Assembly: GCA_025356475.1 (NCBI GenBank)
Contig: JANXSX010000150.1
Location: 124,001 to 188,000, forward strand
Direction: 5' to 3'
DNA length: 64,000 bases
Source of the DNA: Isosphaeraceae bacterium
GTDB lineage: Bacteria; Planctomycetota; Planctomycetia; Isosphaerales; Isosphaeraceae
In this document: positions 54,901 through 62,755 of the stretch, piece after piece
Layout: the number at the start of each line of letters is the position of its first letter
Numbering within the stretch: the stretch's first letter is position 1
Notes under the pieces: model-generated
Told to the model about the DNA's origin: nothing
What the model saw: only the letters and a program-made list of their open reading frames with translations
The model's database searches: none
Made by a program: the position numbers and the translations under genes

Positions 54901-56472
54901 ATCGACGCTGGCACCTGCCCCGAGGTAACGGACCCATCGTGGGGTCCCCTTTTCGGCGTCGAGGCAGGCAACATACATCTGCGTCAGGGCTTCGGATTCG
55001 GTCAAGCCGATGTAGACGTTCCGAGCGTCGGCCAGCGGCGAACCCTCAAAACTTGCTGCCCGACGGGCGGCTTCGCCTCCCTTTCGTGGCAGCGGGATCT
55101 CGATGGCGGGCTTCTTCCAGAGTTCCTTGCCCATGGTTGACCGGTCGAGCGCGACGACGAAGCTCTGGGTCGGTGCCATCCGAGCGCTACTCGATCCGCC
55201 GGTCTGACCCATCCGTGCGTAGATCCGATCGCCGAAGGCTGTCAACGTAAATCGTGGGACAATCGCGATCCCACGCGATGCATTCGGGGGATAGCTGAGG
55301 GGGTCGCGATGCTCCCAAACTTCGGGGACCGTGTCACTTGTGGTGTTCAAGGTCGAAAGGGGGCGATCATTTAGGTTGTAAGCGATGACCCGGTCTTCGG
55401 CACCGACGATCACCTGGTCACCCATGATGATCGGGTGGTACGCGAGGAGTCGTTCTTCGGTCGGTCGAGGAGTGTTGCTATAGCCATTGTTGAACCGACC
55501 ACCCCCCATCCCGCCGCCATAAATATTGTTAGGGCGGTAGGTGTAAGCTGGCTTCAGCTTGACCTGCCATTGGAACGAGCCGACATCGATCGGACCAGCC
55601 ACGATTCGCGAACGGGTAGGAGCACCCGCAAAGGTGGGCCAACGGGCGTCGAAATGGCTCGAGGGCGAGAGTTGGTCCTCACGAATCGCCTGCGAAAGGA
55701 TCGTGACCAGATCCCCTTTGCGACCGGCCAGCTCCCCCTTGGCGTTAGGGAATACGGCGGCAAACGTCCGCAGATCGGCCTCCCCGGTCCCATTCTCGCC
55801 CGCTGCTGTCCGACTCAGAATGGCCTTGGCGGCAATGATCGCGAGTTCGACGTCGGGGTCGGGATAGAGCCGGCCTCGGTCGGGCTGGGCTCCCTCGCTG
55901 ACGAGCTGGCGGTAGTAGGAGAGCGCCTCGGAGAATCGACCGTCTTGGAATGCCAGATCGCCAAGCAGCTCAATCGCGTTATCACCCCAGGTGCTGCAAT
56001 ACGCCTGATCGACCACCTTCTGGAGGGATGCTCGATCGCGATTCAGTTCACCTTCGCGGAACCAGCGCTCCGCCTGACTATCGACTCGGGCTCGATAAAT
56101 CGCCAGTCCCTCGGGTGGAAGGGCTGCGATCTTTCGTTGGCAGTAGAGGCGAAGGTCGATAGCGAGGGGCATCTCTCCGGTCGGATCCCCGGCGGGGTCA
56201 TCCTTCGAGAGTTCGGCGACTTTATCGGCAAACTGAGAGATCACTTTTTGGTAGATCTCGATCGCCTCAGTCCACTGGCGATCACGAACGTGAGCTGCCG
56301 CGTTTCGCAGGAGAGCGTCTGCGGTATGGCTTGTGTCGGGTGTGAACCGAGGCCCCGGACGTCGTCCTGAGAACTGGGCTATGGACGAGGACAAGCCAAT
56401 AAAAAGAGCCGGCACGAGCGTCGCGATGACGAGTGCAGTTCGCCCCCAGCCTCCCGATCGGACAGTCCTCAT
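51982..56472 (-). CDS. Large secreted TPR plus PQQ-type beta-propeller protein
   Basis: A 1496-aa protein from ATG 56472, with AGGG upstream. Signal peptide at about 12-32. TPR-like helices near 50-75 (RNAAAHVRDRQWTEAIEIYQKVI) and 120-200 are followed by a first set of PQQ-type propeller blades (about 280-720; TGTIRWVATYP, SGKLAWRSDP, TGKLTRAWP). A second TPR array (about 770-1060; YYRLARAAEATGQDDLALQ) leads to a second propeller (about 1100-1490; LTGQVGWTADLGG, LGQVEWSYSV, NGRLIWRALLG). The two-propeller, two-TPR layout is large even for planctomycetes. It heads the operon with MoxR 49 bases downstream and could be a periplasmic scaffold for that system. No enzyme motif is seen. Confidence 0.9.
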   Translation of the reverse strand: MRTVRSGGWGRTALVIATLVPALFIGLSSSIAQFSGRRPGPRFTPDTSHTADALLRNAAAHVRDRQWTEAIEIYQKVISQFADKVAELSKDDPAGDPTGEMPLAIDLRLYCQRKIAALPPEGLAIYRARVDSQAERWFREGELNRDRASLQKVVDQAYCSTWGDNAIELLGDLAFQDGRFSEALSYYRQLVSEGAQPDRGRLYPDPDVELAIIAAKAILSRTAAGENGTGEADLRTFAAVFPNAKGELAGRKGDLVTILSQAIREDQLSPSSHFDARWPTFAGAPTRSRIVAGPIDVGSFQWQVKLKPAYTYRPNNIYGGGMGGGRFNNGYSNTPRPTEERLLAYHPIIMGDQVIVGAEDRVIAYNLNDRPLSTLNTTSDTVPEVWEHRDPLSYPPNASRGIAIVPRFTLTAFGDRIYARMGQTGGSSSARMAPTQSFVVALDRSTMGKELWKKPAIEIPLPRKGGEAARRAASFEGSPLADARNVYIGLTESEALTQMYVACLDAEKGTPRWVRYLGAGASVDAAQVAGGGGMGGITSPDVGTRLLTLDGPTLYYQTNMGAVTSLDAETGTIRWVATYPRVERNSFGSGPQRDLNPAIVNDGLVIVAPDDANAIFAFDANSGKLAWRSDPIPDEVKLTHVLGVAQGKLIATGDRVLWFDVKTGKLTRAWPDGGRPFEGFGRGLLAGDRVYWPTRGEIHILDQATGLRTDPPIKLQETFGTTGGNLVAGDGYLIVAQAEAMVVFCQNSRLIQRYRDDIARAPEQPANYYRLARAAEATGQDDLALQSFAETASRSKPSDLLDGASLLDATRDHQHRLLMKLARQDRKIKEYQGAVDRFTQAAEVARSSKDRVAARLELADAFVAFGNVQAGVDCLQALLAEEPLRSVGVLAGDGQRTVRADLLIAGRLEGLTVGKGAEFYAKYDQKASALLNQGLREKSVRLLEDVAHGYPVARAVPQAWLALAKLHLERNQPAESARAYKRLFAASATPEDQGRALLGMARAYESQRLWSLAREAYGRLANRYTKVMVDQQDVAALAKLRLASAPFDRLASDHDDLTLSLPLSRLWNVRWAGGTRVMSAEGVPPSTESGRMFLVQGGTIRPVNPLTGQVGWTADLGGEPIWIGYLADRVLAATANRIVGLSLTQGNLDWDHRLGEAGPAAPAGLNPFAAANPGAGVGAANEAEAGLGPKLNRFHGFRLVGDRLICLKGDSSILAIDGELGQVEWSYSVSGMALNPLIGVSPRRIVAQTVGDKLGLLVLETETGRKVMSTERSEKAAWQRAPVSIDDDHVILVVDALTVVSFDVATASDSWSFRESDSLPKYGHPRAFVDGDRLLVLHDGVTLVRIDSKNGRLIWRALLGSEDLSRRPEALAIDGTKVYCATVNEGGEILKAINLDKGLLAWERPLSGPTRGWSLTVTETSILAYPSTLSEMDPAEGLPVALVRRSDGGLVQRFLFPAGSPPLETILTPRGVMVATDQGLWALGERRAIDVGPISR

Positions 56473-56768
56473 GAACAGAGCCCTCCGGGCGGATACATCC
56501 CATCAGTTCACAAGAGGCGGGGGGAGGCTTCGCGTTAGGTCGCCTGGAAAAGTCGAAGTCGCCGGTTCCTGGGGATCTCAGCTATCAAGCAAGTAGGCGA
56601 CCTCTCTGACCGACCCACTCCATACAATTGTAGAAGCCCATGGTGCAGGTGCAAATGAGGTACCACTTCGAATCTTCAACAATTCCTCAGCAAAACGACT
56701 CATCGAAGACTGGCAACTGCCACATTCGCGGGCATTCTCGCCGCATCGTGGTGCGATCGAGAGATCGA
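56473..56768. promoter_or_regulatory. Upstream region of the 17-kb TPR/PQQ-MoxR operon
   Basis: This 296-base gap has no gene that I can support. It should hold the promoter for the minus-strand operon. A perfect 10-bp palindrome (TACAATTGTA, 56623-56632) is the most notable element, about 150 bases before the ATG, and could be an operator. A GGAGGG lies just before the start codon at 56472. I see no clear -35/-10 pair. Confidence 0.35.
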
Positions 56769-56942
56769 TCACGATGGGCGGGGCTGGAGGATATATCCAA
56801 TGTAGAACACCAGACAGCCCCCAGCCGAGATCAGCATCGACTTGCCAAGACCGACGGCGTTACTCAACTCGCTAGCAATGCCGAATGGCAGAATGAGCAG
56901 ACCGATTAGCTGAAGCGTGCGTCCAAGGGCGTAGCGACTCAT
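56769..56942 (-). CDS. Small (57 aa) two-helix membrane protein
   Basis: An ATG at 56942 opens a 58-codon frame to TGA at 56769. The peptide begins MSRYALGRTLQLIGLLILP and has two hydrophobic helices (about 8-25 and 33-51) separated by a SELSNAVGLGKS turn, ending in a short basic/proline tail. I recognise this pattern as a small conserved membrane protein that recurs in planctomycete genomes; its function is unknown. It begins 23 bases after the terminator hairpin of the cupredoxin gene, so it either has its own promoter or is reached by read-through. No strong ribosome-binding site is seen (only GATGAGC). Confidence 0.7.
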   Translation of the reverse strand: MSRYALGRTLQLIGLLILPFGIASELSNAVGLGKSMLISAGGCLVFYIGYILQPRPS

Positions 56943-56965
56943 GGCAGCTCATCAATAGAAGCGTC

Positions 56966-56997
56966 AAAACGCCCACCCCTGGCCATCAGAAGTGGGC
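56966..56997 (-). terminator. Rho-independent terminator after the cupredoxin gene
   Basis: On the minus strand, GCCCAC (56997-56992) pairs with GTGGGC (56976-56971) around a 15-base loop, followed directly by GTTTT (56970-56966). It begins 8 bases after the stop of the cupredoxin-like gene at 57005. Confidence 0.75.
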
Positions 56998-57004
56998 ATT
57001 GCGA

Positions 57005-57844
57005 CTAGTTCTTGACCTTGGTTGGGTCGAGTTTGATATCACCGACGTCGGTGGTCTTCCCGGCTGAGACTTCGACCGGCATCCCTTTGGTGCCGCCGAT
57101 GCTGATGTAGCCCACTTTTTCCTGCCAGATAATCAGGTTTTGGGCTCCCGCAGGAACGCCAGTGATCTCGAACGAGCCATCGGCCTTGGTCACGGCGAAG
57201 AAGGGGTGATTCAACACCAAGATATTACCGGACATCCATGTGTGAATATCACAAACCAGCGGCATGCTCCGCTTCTCAGCGACCAGCTTGGCCTCGAGTT
57301 TGCCACCGGTAGCGACGGCCTGATTGATACCGGGGTTAGAAAAGCCGCTGATGTGGACGTTATGCCCCACGGCGTCACTTGACGTGAAGACGAGCGTCTG
57401 TTTGTCCAGAAGTGCCACGCTATGCGGAATGAACTCGCAGTCCTTCTGATCCACACTAACGGTGGGGGACTTGGCGACGAGATCCTCAATCGCCTTAGGG
57501 TTAGCCCCCTTGGGTGCGACAAGGTAGGCGAAGCCAAACTCGATGCCAAGGTTCTTGGGATCGACCTTCAGTCTCTGGTCGAAGAGCTGTTTCTTGCCAC
57601 AGACTTCGGGGTTCTGGGCCTTATTGTCGAGCTTCTTCGGCTCAGGAGCAGTCGCTCCTCCATAGACCAGCCGGCCCTTAATGGTCCCGAAGTCCGCCTG
57701 GCCAACGACCGCAGAACCGATAAATCCGGCTGGGGTTGAAGCGGTTGCACTGGGAACGAAGCTGACACCGACAACTGTCGCACCCACGCTGAGGCAGGCG
57801 ACGAGCGAACGAAGAACCGGGCGTGTCATCAGGGAGAGGATCAT
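57005..57844 (-). CDS. Secreted cupredoxin-like protein with type 1 copper ligand pattern
   Basis: A 279-aa protein from ATG 57844 with a signal peptide (about 1-35). The N-terminal beta domain begins GTIKGRLVYGG. A cupredoxin-like domain follows with VGHNVH (His at about 160) and CDIHTWM (about 196). Cys-x2-His-x2-Met plus the upstream His is the amicyanin-type arrangement of type 1 copper ligands, so an electron-transfer or copper-binding role is likely. A C-terminal carboxypeptidase-regulatory-like beta domain follows (FEITGVPAGAQNLIIWQEK). It is a paralogue of the lipoprotein encoded just upstream. A longer frame to 57913 would run past the signal peptide start and across an intergenic hairpin. 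Confidence 0.85.
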   Translation of the reverse strand: MILSLMTRPVLRSLVACLSVGATVVGVSFVPSATASTPAGFIGSAVVGQADFGTIKGRLVYGGATAPEPKKLDNKAQNPEVCGKKQLFDQRLKVDPKNLGIEFGFAYLVAPKGANPKAIEDLVAKSPTVSVDQKDCEFIPHSVALLDKQTLVFTSSDAVGHNVHISGFSNPGINQAVATGGKLEAKLVAEKRSMPLVCDIHTWMSGNILVLNHPFFAVTKADGSFEITGVPAGAQNLIIWQEKVGYISIGGTKGMPVEVSAGKTTDVGDIKLDPTKVKN

Positions 57845-57900
57845 GGTCGGTTTGCCCTGTCGAGGAGGAAGCGAGGGTGAGGTAATGGGATTGATTCGAT

Positions 57901-57922
57901 GCCCCAGGGCCATCCCTGGGGC
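57901..57922. other. Perfect hairpin between the two cupredoxin genes
   Basis: GCCCCAGGG (57901-57909) and CCCTGGGGC (57914-57922) form a 9-bp GC stem with loop CCAT. It lies in the gap between the lipoprotein stop (57992) and the downstream start (57844). There is no T-tract on the minus strand, so it may slow RNA decay or processing, or attenuate transcription rather than end it. Confidence 0.5.
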
Positions 57923-57991
57923 TGATCGATCAAATCCCCTAGCGGGACGTATGGCTGAGGTCGCGAGGTTGGGCAGCCTGCCGATACCGAC

Positions 57992-58903
57992 TTACTTTTT
58001 GACCTTGGCGGCATCGACGCTGAAGTCCTGCGTGGTCTCGCCGTTGGCGGCAACGACGATATCCTGCCCGGAGGTTGGGGTGACGAATGTGACCCCTTCC
58101 TGCCAGACCACCACCTTCTGAGTTCCCGCAGGAACGTTCTTGATCTCGTAGTTCCCCTTCTCGTCGGTTACGGCGAAATAGGGGTTATCGAGAATCAACC
58201 AATACGCGGTCATCCAGCTATGGATGTCGCAGATCACTAGGCCAGGCCTGCGAGCTGCAGAGGTGAGCGGGACATCGATCTCTTGGCCGGAGCCGATGGC
58301 GCTATTCATCGAGTTATTCTCGACTTTGGAATCGACGTTATGGCCGACGGCGTCACTGGAACGAATCTTGATCTTTGCACCCGTCATCGCGGCGAGCACG
58401 TGGGGTTTGAAGACACATTTGTCCTGGTCGAAGACGACGGTCGCCGTCTGTGCGGCCTTCTTGGCGTCCTCGTTGACCTTGGTCGGCTTGGGAATGTACA
58501 CAATCGCGTATTTGATTCCGTTGTCCGCCCCGACGACGAGCTTCTCGTTGGGGATCGGTTGGGTGGTACAAACTGGAGAAGGATTCTCGCCGAGTCCGAG
58601 TGCAGGGAATTTGGGGTCGGTTCCTTTAAGGCTCACTCGCCCCTTGAGTGTTCCCCAACCTTCGGCAGTGACGGCGGCAGTCGATGCCGCAGGGGTCGTA
58701 GCGGCTGGGGTGGCTCCAGCCGAAGGAGCCGCTGGGGTGGTGGCATCTGGGGCGGACTTGGTGGCCGTCGTGGCATCGGGCGCTGAGACGATGATCGCCT
58801 CATCGACATTTGGGCCCTCGCCGCCGCAGCCGGAGAGTGTGACTACAAGTGCGAGCGGAGTAACGCTCAGGATCAACGAGTTGCGAAACCAAGCGAACGT
58901 CAT
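57992..58903 (-). CDS. Cupredoxin-like lipoprotein with type 1 copper ligand pattern
   Basis: A 303-aa protein from ATG 58903 (GGAG upstream). The N-terminus has a lipoprotein signal ending VVTLSGC, so Cys is probably lipidated. An Ala/Thr/Pro-rich linker (about 45-90) is followed by a GTLKGRVSL beta domain, then DKCVFKPH, VGHNVD (His at about 187) and CDIHSWM (about 224). The His, Cys, His and Met set matches a type 1 copper site of amicyanin type. A C-terminal domain similar to carboxypeptidase-regulatory repeats (YEIKNVPAGTQKVVVWQEG) completes it. It is a paralogue of the next gene. Location next to cytochrome genes favours electron transfer, though a terminator separates them. Confidence 0.87.
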   Translation of the reverse strand: MTFAWFRNSLILSVTPLALVVTLSGCGGEGPNVDEAIIVSAPDATTATKSAPDATTPAAPSAGATPAATTPAASTAAVTAEGWGTLKGRVSLKGTDPKFPALGLGENPSPVCTTQPIPNEKLVVGADNGIKYAIVYIPKPTKVNEDAKKAAQTATVVFDQDKCVFKPHVLAAMTGAKIKIRSSDAVGHNVDSKVENNSMNSAIGSGQEIDVPLTSAARRPGLVICDIHSWMTAYWLILDNPYFAVTDEKGNYEIKNVPAGTQKVVVWQEGVTFVTPTSGQDIVVAANGETTQDFSVDAAKVKK

Positions 58904-59013
58904 CGGCGAATCACTCCAGTGGGAGGCTTGCGGCCGTTGAAATCTCACGATTGCGGCCAGACCTTCGGGTTTAGTGTAGGCGTTTTTGGTCACAAGGAAA
59001 ACCGCCTACTCAC

Positions 59014-59049
59014 CAAAGCAAACGCCCCAACGCAGTTGCGTCGGGGCGT
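59014..59049 (-). terminator. Rho-independent terminator after the eight-haem cytochrome gene
   Basis: On the minus strand an 11-bp stem (7 bp ACGCCCC/GGGGCGT, one A-C mismatch, then 4 bp ACGC/GCGT, loop 4) is followed by TTTGCTTT. It lies 26 bases after the stop at 59075 and separates the cytochrome unit from the cupredoxin genes. Confidence 0.85.
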
Positions 59050-59074
59050 AATTCAGACAAGGTGCCACACCAAA

Positions 59075-62000
59075 TCAACGGTCCCCGCCATCACCGCCAT
59101 CACCGCCAGCCCCTGCGCCTGGAGTCTTGGGGGCTTCAGGGGGTTTAGGAGTAGCGGTTGGCTCAGCTTTGGCCACACCCGCCGCCATTTGCGACTCGAT
59201 CGTCTGAACGTAGTTTAGCAAGGTATCGCGGATCGCCTTGACCTGAACCAGGGGTTGAGCCGTCATCGACTTCGGGGCCCCCGGAGCCTCGGGACCCGAG
59301 GGAATTACGTTCTGAGGCATGGCTGTATACGGAATCAACCGCTTGGGGTTGGCCAACCATTCCGCGAGGTATTCAGGACGGAATCGGTTGGCGACCTGTC
59401 GGAGGTTGGGTCCATTGACGACTGCGGCACCGCCAGTCGGCATGTACTGACCGATCGCATGACACTGAATGCAGGCACCCTTGGTCATCAAAGACCAACC
59501 CCCATTGAGGTAGCCAGGATGGTCGGATTCCTGCTTAGCAAGATAGCCCTGTTCCCGCTCAGGGATCGACTGATAGGGGAACTCAGCGCGATCCTTGGCA
59601 GCGAAATAATTCGCTAGCCCCGCCGCTTCGATCTCGGCAGGATACTTGTCGTCCTTGCCAAGGTGGAATTTGGGCATCCTCAGGTTGGTCGCGGGTCGAA
59701 CGACATAGGGATCTTTGAAGAAGGCAGTCAGCCAGGGGGTCTGAACCTTCTTACCTTCCCGTAACAACGGAGGGGGCAATCGGTTCCAGAGGGCTCCGAA
59801 GTCTCCACCCGACTGTTCCGCGACCATAGTCGCATAGAGCCAGGCGAAGTCCCCACCGACCGCCGGGACCTTGATCACATTCTTGGCATTTAAGGTCAGG
59901 GTATCGGAGGGGTTAAAGGTATGTCCCCTGATGGTGACTTGCTTCCAAAGTTGAACGGTCAGGTCATCTTCGAACTGACCGATCGGCATCCCTTCGATCG
60001 TGATCGCCTCGCCCATGTACTCGGCGACGACTGGTTCCGCCTTGGGGTCGTACTTGAGCTTGGGATAAAACGTGCTCAAGTAGTCCGAGGCTCTCGCGTT
60101 GTACGAGACCTTGACGTTGGTCGCGAAGTCCGTGAAAACTTCCTCGAAGTTCGTCCCCTTCGCGAGCGAGAACTTGGGCATTTCGAGGACGTGGCAGCCG
60201 GTACAGTTGTGCCGGTTCAGCAGTTTCGCTCCATCGGCGACCGCAAATTTAGCCGGGGTTGAATACGATTTGGGGAGATACTTGGCCGCGATCTTTTCGC
60301 CCGTGAGTCCCAGAACGAACGTCATGACTTCTTCGACCGCCTTAGGGTCATCGGCGAACGTGAACTGAGGCATCCGCAGCCGTTCATCCCAGGCTTTCAG
60401 ATCCTCGTCGGTCTTCTTGTAGTCGTAGGACCGGGGCCGATGCAGCTTCTGGTAGAGGAAGCCCGAACGTGTGTGTTCGACGAGCTTCTCCTGGTAGTAC
60501 TCATCGGTCCCGTCCCGAGTCTCGTCGTCGGACAGCTTCTGGTCTGAGAGATATTCCGTGATATGCCCGTAGTCGAGCTTGGTAGGACTCTTCGCGCCCC
60601 AAGCATTGAGCGGGGTGCCGATAGGTTTATAGCTCTCAAAGCCCGCAATGTTATGGCAGCCAAAACAACCGAGCCGACCAATGGTCTTCTCGCCGACGAA
60701 GAGCAACTTCTCGTCGTGGGTCATCGCCGCAACCGCACCATCGAGCTCGGACAGGGAGACGAGTTTGCTCTTGTAGAGTCGAGTCAGTTCGTCGAGCCCC
60801 TTCTTAGTCTCAGGATCATTCTCGCCGGCCAACTTGACCTCTTTGGGCCACTCACCAGGGATGGTGAGGATCCAAGCGGCGATGTCGACCGAGTCTTGCC
60901 AAGAGAGCTGAAGGTTGGGCATCAAGCTCTTGGCGTGATACGCCTCGGGAGCTTTGATCCAGTTGGCAAGCCACTTCTGACCGTTCTCTTTCGAGGCGAA
61001 TTTGGCAGAGATATTTGAGAGGTTGGGGCCGAAATTTGCTTTGGCGAACTCGCGAACGCTCTCGGGGAACGACTCAGGAGCCGTTTCTTTATGGGCGTGG
61101 CAGGCGAGACACCCCTTCTGGAGGAAGAGTTCCTTCCCTTTATCCGTGCCAGACTCCTTGACAGGAGGCTCGACGAATTCGACGGGAGGTGTGCTCTTGG
61201 CGAACAGGTAATGCGCCATCGAGTGAACTTCGGCGGCGACCTTGGGCTGGTCGGCCTCTTTGTTATTGTTGGTCACATCATAGAAGCGTGGCATCCGAGT
61301 GTCGGGGCGGAACGCATGGGGATTCTTGATCCACTTGGCGGTCCACTCCTTGGAAACCTTCGAGCCGATGTGTTTCAAGTTGGGACCAACCTGGCGTTCG
61401 TCGGTCAGGTCAGGCCCGAACGAGCCTTCGCCACCAATCGTATGACACCCGGTGCAGCCGAACTTGACGATCCGCTCGAAACCAGCCTGAAGTTTCGTGG
61501 CCTGGGGAACGTCGGTCACCTGATGGTGACACTTGATGCAGCTCGACTCCAGGAATCGGGTCGGCAGCATCGGTTCATCCCAGTGATGCATCTCACGCCA
61601 ACTATATTCTTTCTCCCACTCGTGCTTTTCGTGAGGATCATTCGGCTCGTGAGAGCTATACGTGAAGTCGGTCCCTGAGCCATTGCCGCCGTGGCAGATC
61701 GTACAGCCGATTCGGTTGAGACCATGCGGCCCGTTGGAGTCGACATACAGACCGGCCTCCACTTCTTTCCCAGAGGGATCGATGGTAATCGCCCCGGTGG
61801 TCAAGAAAGGGTGAGCGGCGTAGACCGATTTCATGGGCTGGCCGCCGGGGGCCTTGTCGTAGCCGATCCGATCGATGCCCTGATGGCAGGTCATACAACG
61901 ATCGTAGCGAGGGACATCTTTGAAGTTGTAGTTGATCGTCAGCTCGGGGAGGCTGATCTGTTGAATCTTGGTCGGTGGGGCGGCCAAGTCGAGGCCGGGA

Positions 62001-62671
62001 AGCCCTCGGATCAAAGCTCCGATGCCGTAGTACTGCTTATCTTTCTGAACGATGACACGTTCGACGCGGTCGGCTTCACGCGTGAGCCGATCCTTTTCTT
62101 TGCGAAGGTCGTCAATGTTCCCCTTGAGGCCGTTGATTTCCTTCCGCGCCGATCCTAAGCTGGCGGCGGCCAATTCGTACTTGCGGGTTAGCTCGCCGAG
62201 CTTCACCTCGGAGGCAACGATCACGGAATCGGTGTATCGACGTGCTTCGCGTTCTTCGCCGCGATCGATCATGCCGTCATAAAGGCTTCGCTGACTGTCC
62301 AGTTCCGCTTTCTGGAACTTCTTCTCGGTGTCGAGCCGGACCATGGCCCCATCAAGCTTCTTGAGTTCGCTTTCCTTCTGACGAATCGCCCGAGAGTTGT
62401 CGATCGCGAGCTGTTCCGCCGCTGCGATCTTTGCCTCGACTTCAGTGATACTCGACTGGTTCTTCGTCTTTTGCTCGGCGAGCTTCTCGGTCTTGGACTC
62501 TTCGAGCTTCTCGTGTTCGATCGCGTGAAACTCGCGCTGGACTTGTTTCCAGGGCCGAAGGTGATCGGCCATGATCATCCAGACGATCGCCAGAGTCATC
62601 GCGATCGAGGAGATCGCGAAGACGACATGGAGCGTCGTTTGACTGCGATATGTTTCCTCGTTTGCCGGCAT
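59075..62671 (-). CDS. Eight-haem c-type cytochrome with N-terminal helix and coiled coil
   Basis: A 1198-aa protein from ATG 62671. One membrane helix (about 15-35) anchors it, and a coiled coil rich in Lys/Glu/Arg follows (about 45-215). Eight CxxCH motifs then occur at about residues 260 (CMTCH), 323 (CTICH), 377 (CIKCH), 405 (CTGCH), 520 (CLACH), 670 (CFGCH), 822 (CTGCH) and 1067 (CIQCH). Most lie in mono-haem cytochrome c-like modules with a distal Met in MP or LMP contexts. The C-terminal tail is Pro/Gly/Asp-rich. The gene follows the cytochrome b subunit by 84 bases, so it is probably the cytochrome c part of a quinol:acceptor oxidoreductase. Exact acceptors cannot be told. Confidence 0.92.
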   Translation of the reverse strand: MPANEETYRSQTTLHVVFAISSIAMTLAIVWMIMADHLRPWKQVQREFHAIEHEKLEESKTEKLAEQKTKNQSSITEVEAKIAAAEQLAIDNSRAIRQKESELKKLDGAMVRLDTEKKFQKAELDSQRSLYDGMIDRGEEREARRYTDSVIVASEVKLGELTRKYELAAASLGSARKEINGLKGNIDDLRKEKDRLTREADRVERVIVQKDKQYYGIGALIRGLPGLDLAAPPTKIQQISLPELTINYNFKDVPRYDRCMTCHQGIDRIGYDKAPGGQPMKSVYAAHPFLTTGAITIDPSGKEVEAGLYVDSNGPHGLNRIGCTICHGGNGSGTDFTYSSHEPNDPHEKHEWEKEYSWREMHHWDEPMLPTRFLESSCIKCHHQVTDVPQATKLQAGFERIVKFGCTGCHTIGGEGSFGPDLTDERQVGPNLKHIGSKVSKEWTAKWIKNPHAFRPDTRMPRFYDVTNNNKEADQPKVAAEVHSMAHYLFAKSTPPVEFVEPPVKESGTDKGKELFLQKGCLACHAHKETAPESFPESVREFAKANFGPNLSNISAKFASKENGQKWLANWIKAPEAYHAKSLMPNLQLSWQDSVDIAAWILTIPGEWPKEVKLAGENDPETKKGLDELTRLYKSKLVSLSELDGAVAAMTHDEKLLFVGEKTIGRLGCFGCHNIAGFESYKPIGTPLNAWGAKSPTKLDYGHITEYLSDQKLSDDETRDGTDEYYQEKLVEHTRSGFLYQKLHRPRSYDYKKTDEDLKAWDERLRMPQFTFADDPKAVEEVMTFVLGLTGEKIAAKYLPKSYSTPAKFAVADGAKLLNRHNCTGCHVLEMPKFSLAKGTNFEEVFTDFATNVKVSYNARASDYLSTFYPKLKYDPKAEPVVAEYMGEAITIEGMPIGQFEDDLTVQLWKQVTIRGHTFNPSDTLTLNAKNVIKVPAVGGDFAWLYATMVAEQSGGDFGALWNRLPPPLLREGKKVQTPWLTAFFKDPYVVRPATNLRMPKFHLGKDDKYPAEIEAAGLANYFAAKDRAEFPYQSIPEREQGYLAKQESDHPGYLNGGWSLMTKGACIQCHAIGQYMPTGGAAVVNGPNLRQVANRFRPEYLAEWLANPKRLIPYTAMPQNVIPSGPEAPGAPKSMTAQPLVQVKAIRDTLLNYVQTIESQMAAGVAKAEPTATPKPPEAPKTPGAGAGGDGGDGGDR

Positions 62672-62755
62672 GACGGGCTTTCTCCGTGCACAAGGGGCGG
62701 TGATCGGTGGGCGAAAGAATCAAGACCGATCCCGGACCGAGGCATTAGTATGATC

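Noticed and set aside
55435-56370. 311-aa plus-strand open frame opposite the TPR/PQQ gene
   Set aside because: No recognisable domain and fully inside a clear minus-strand gene with TPR and propeller repeats.
56578-56772. 64-aa minus-strand open frame in the gap upstream of the TPR/PQQ gene
   Set aside because: No hydrophobic or domain pattern and its 5' end overlaps the end of the more convincing 57-aa membrane protein.
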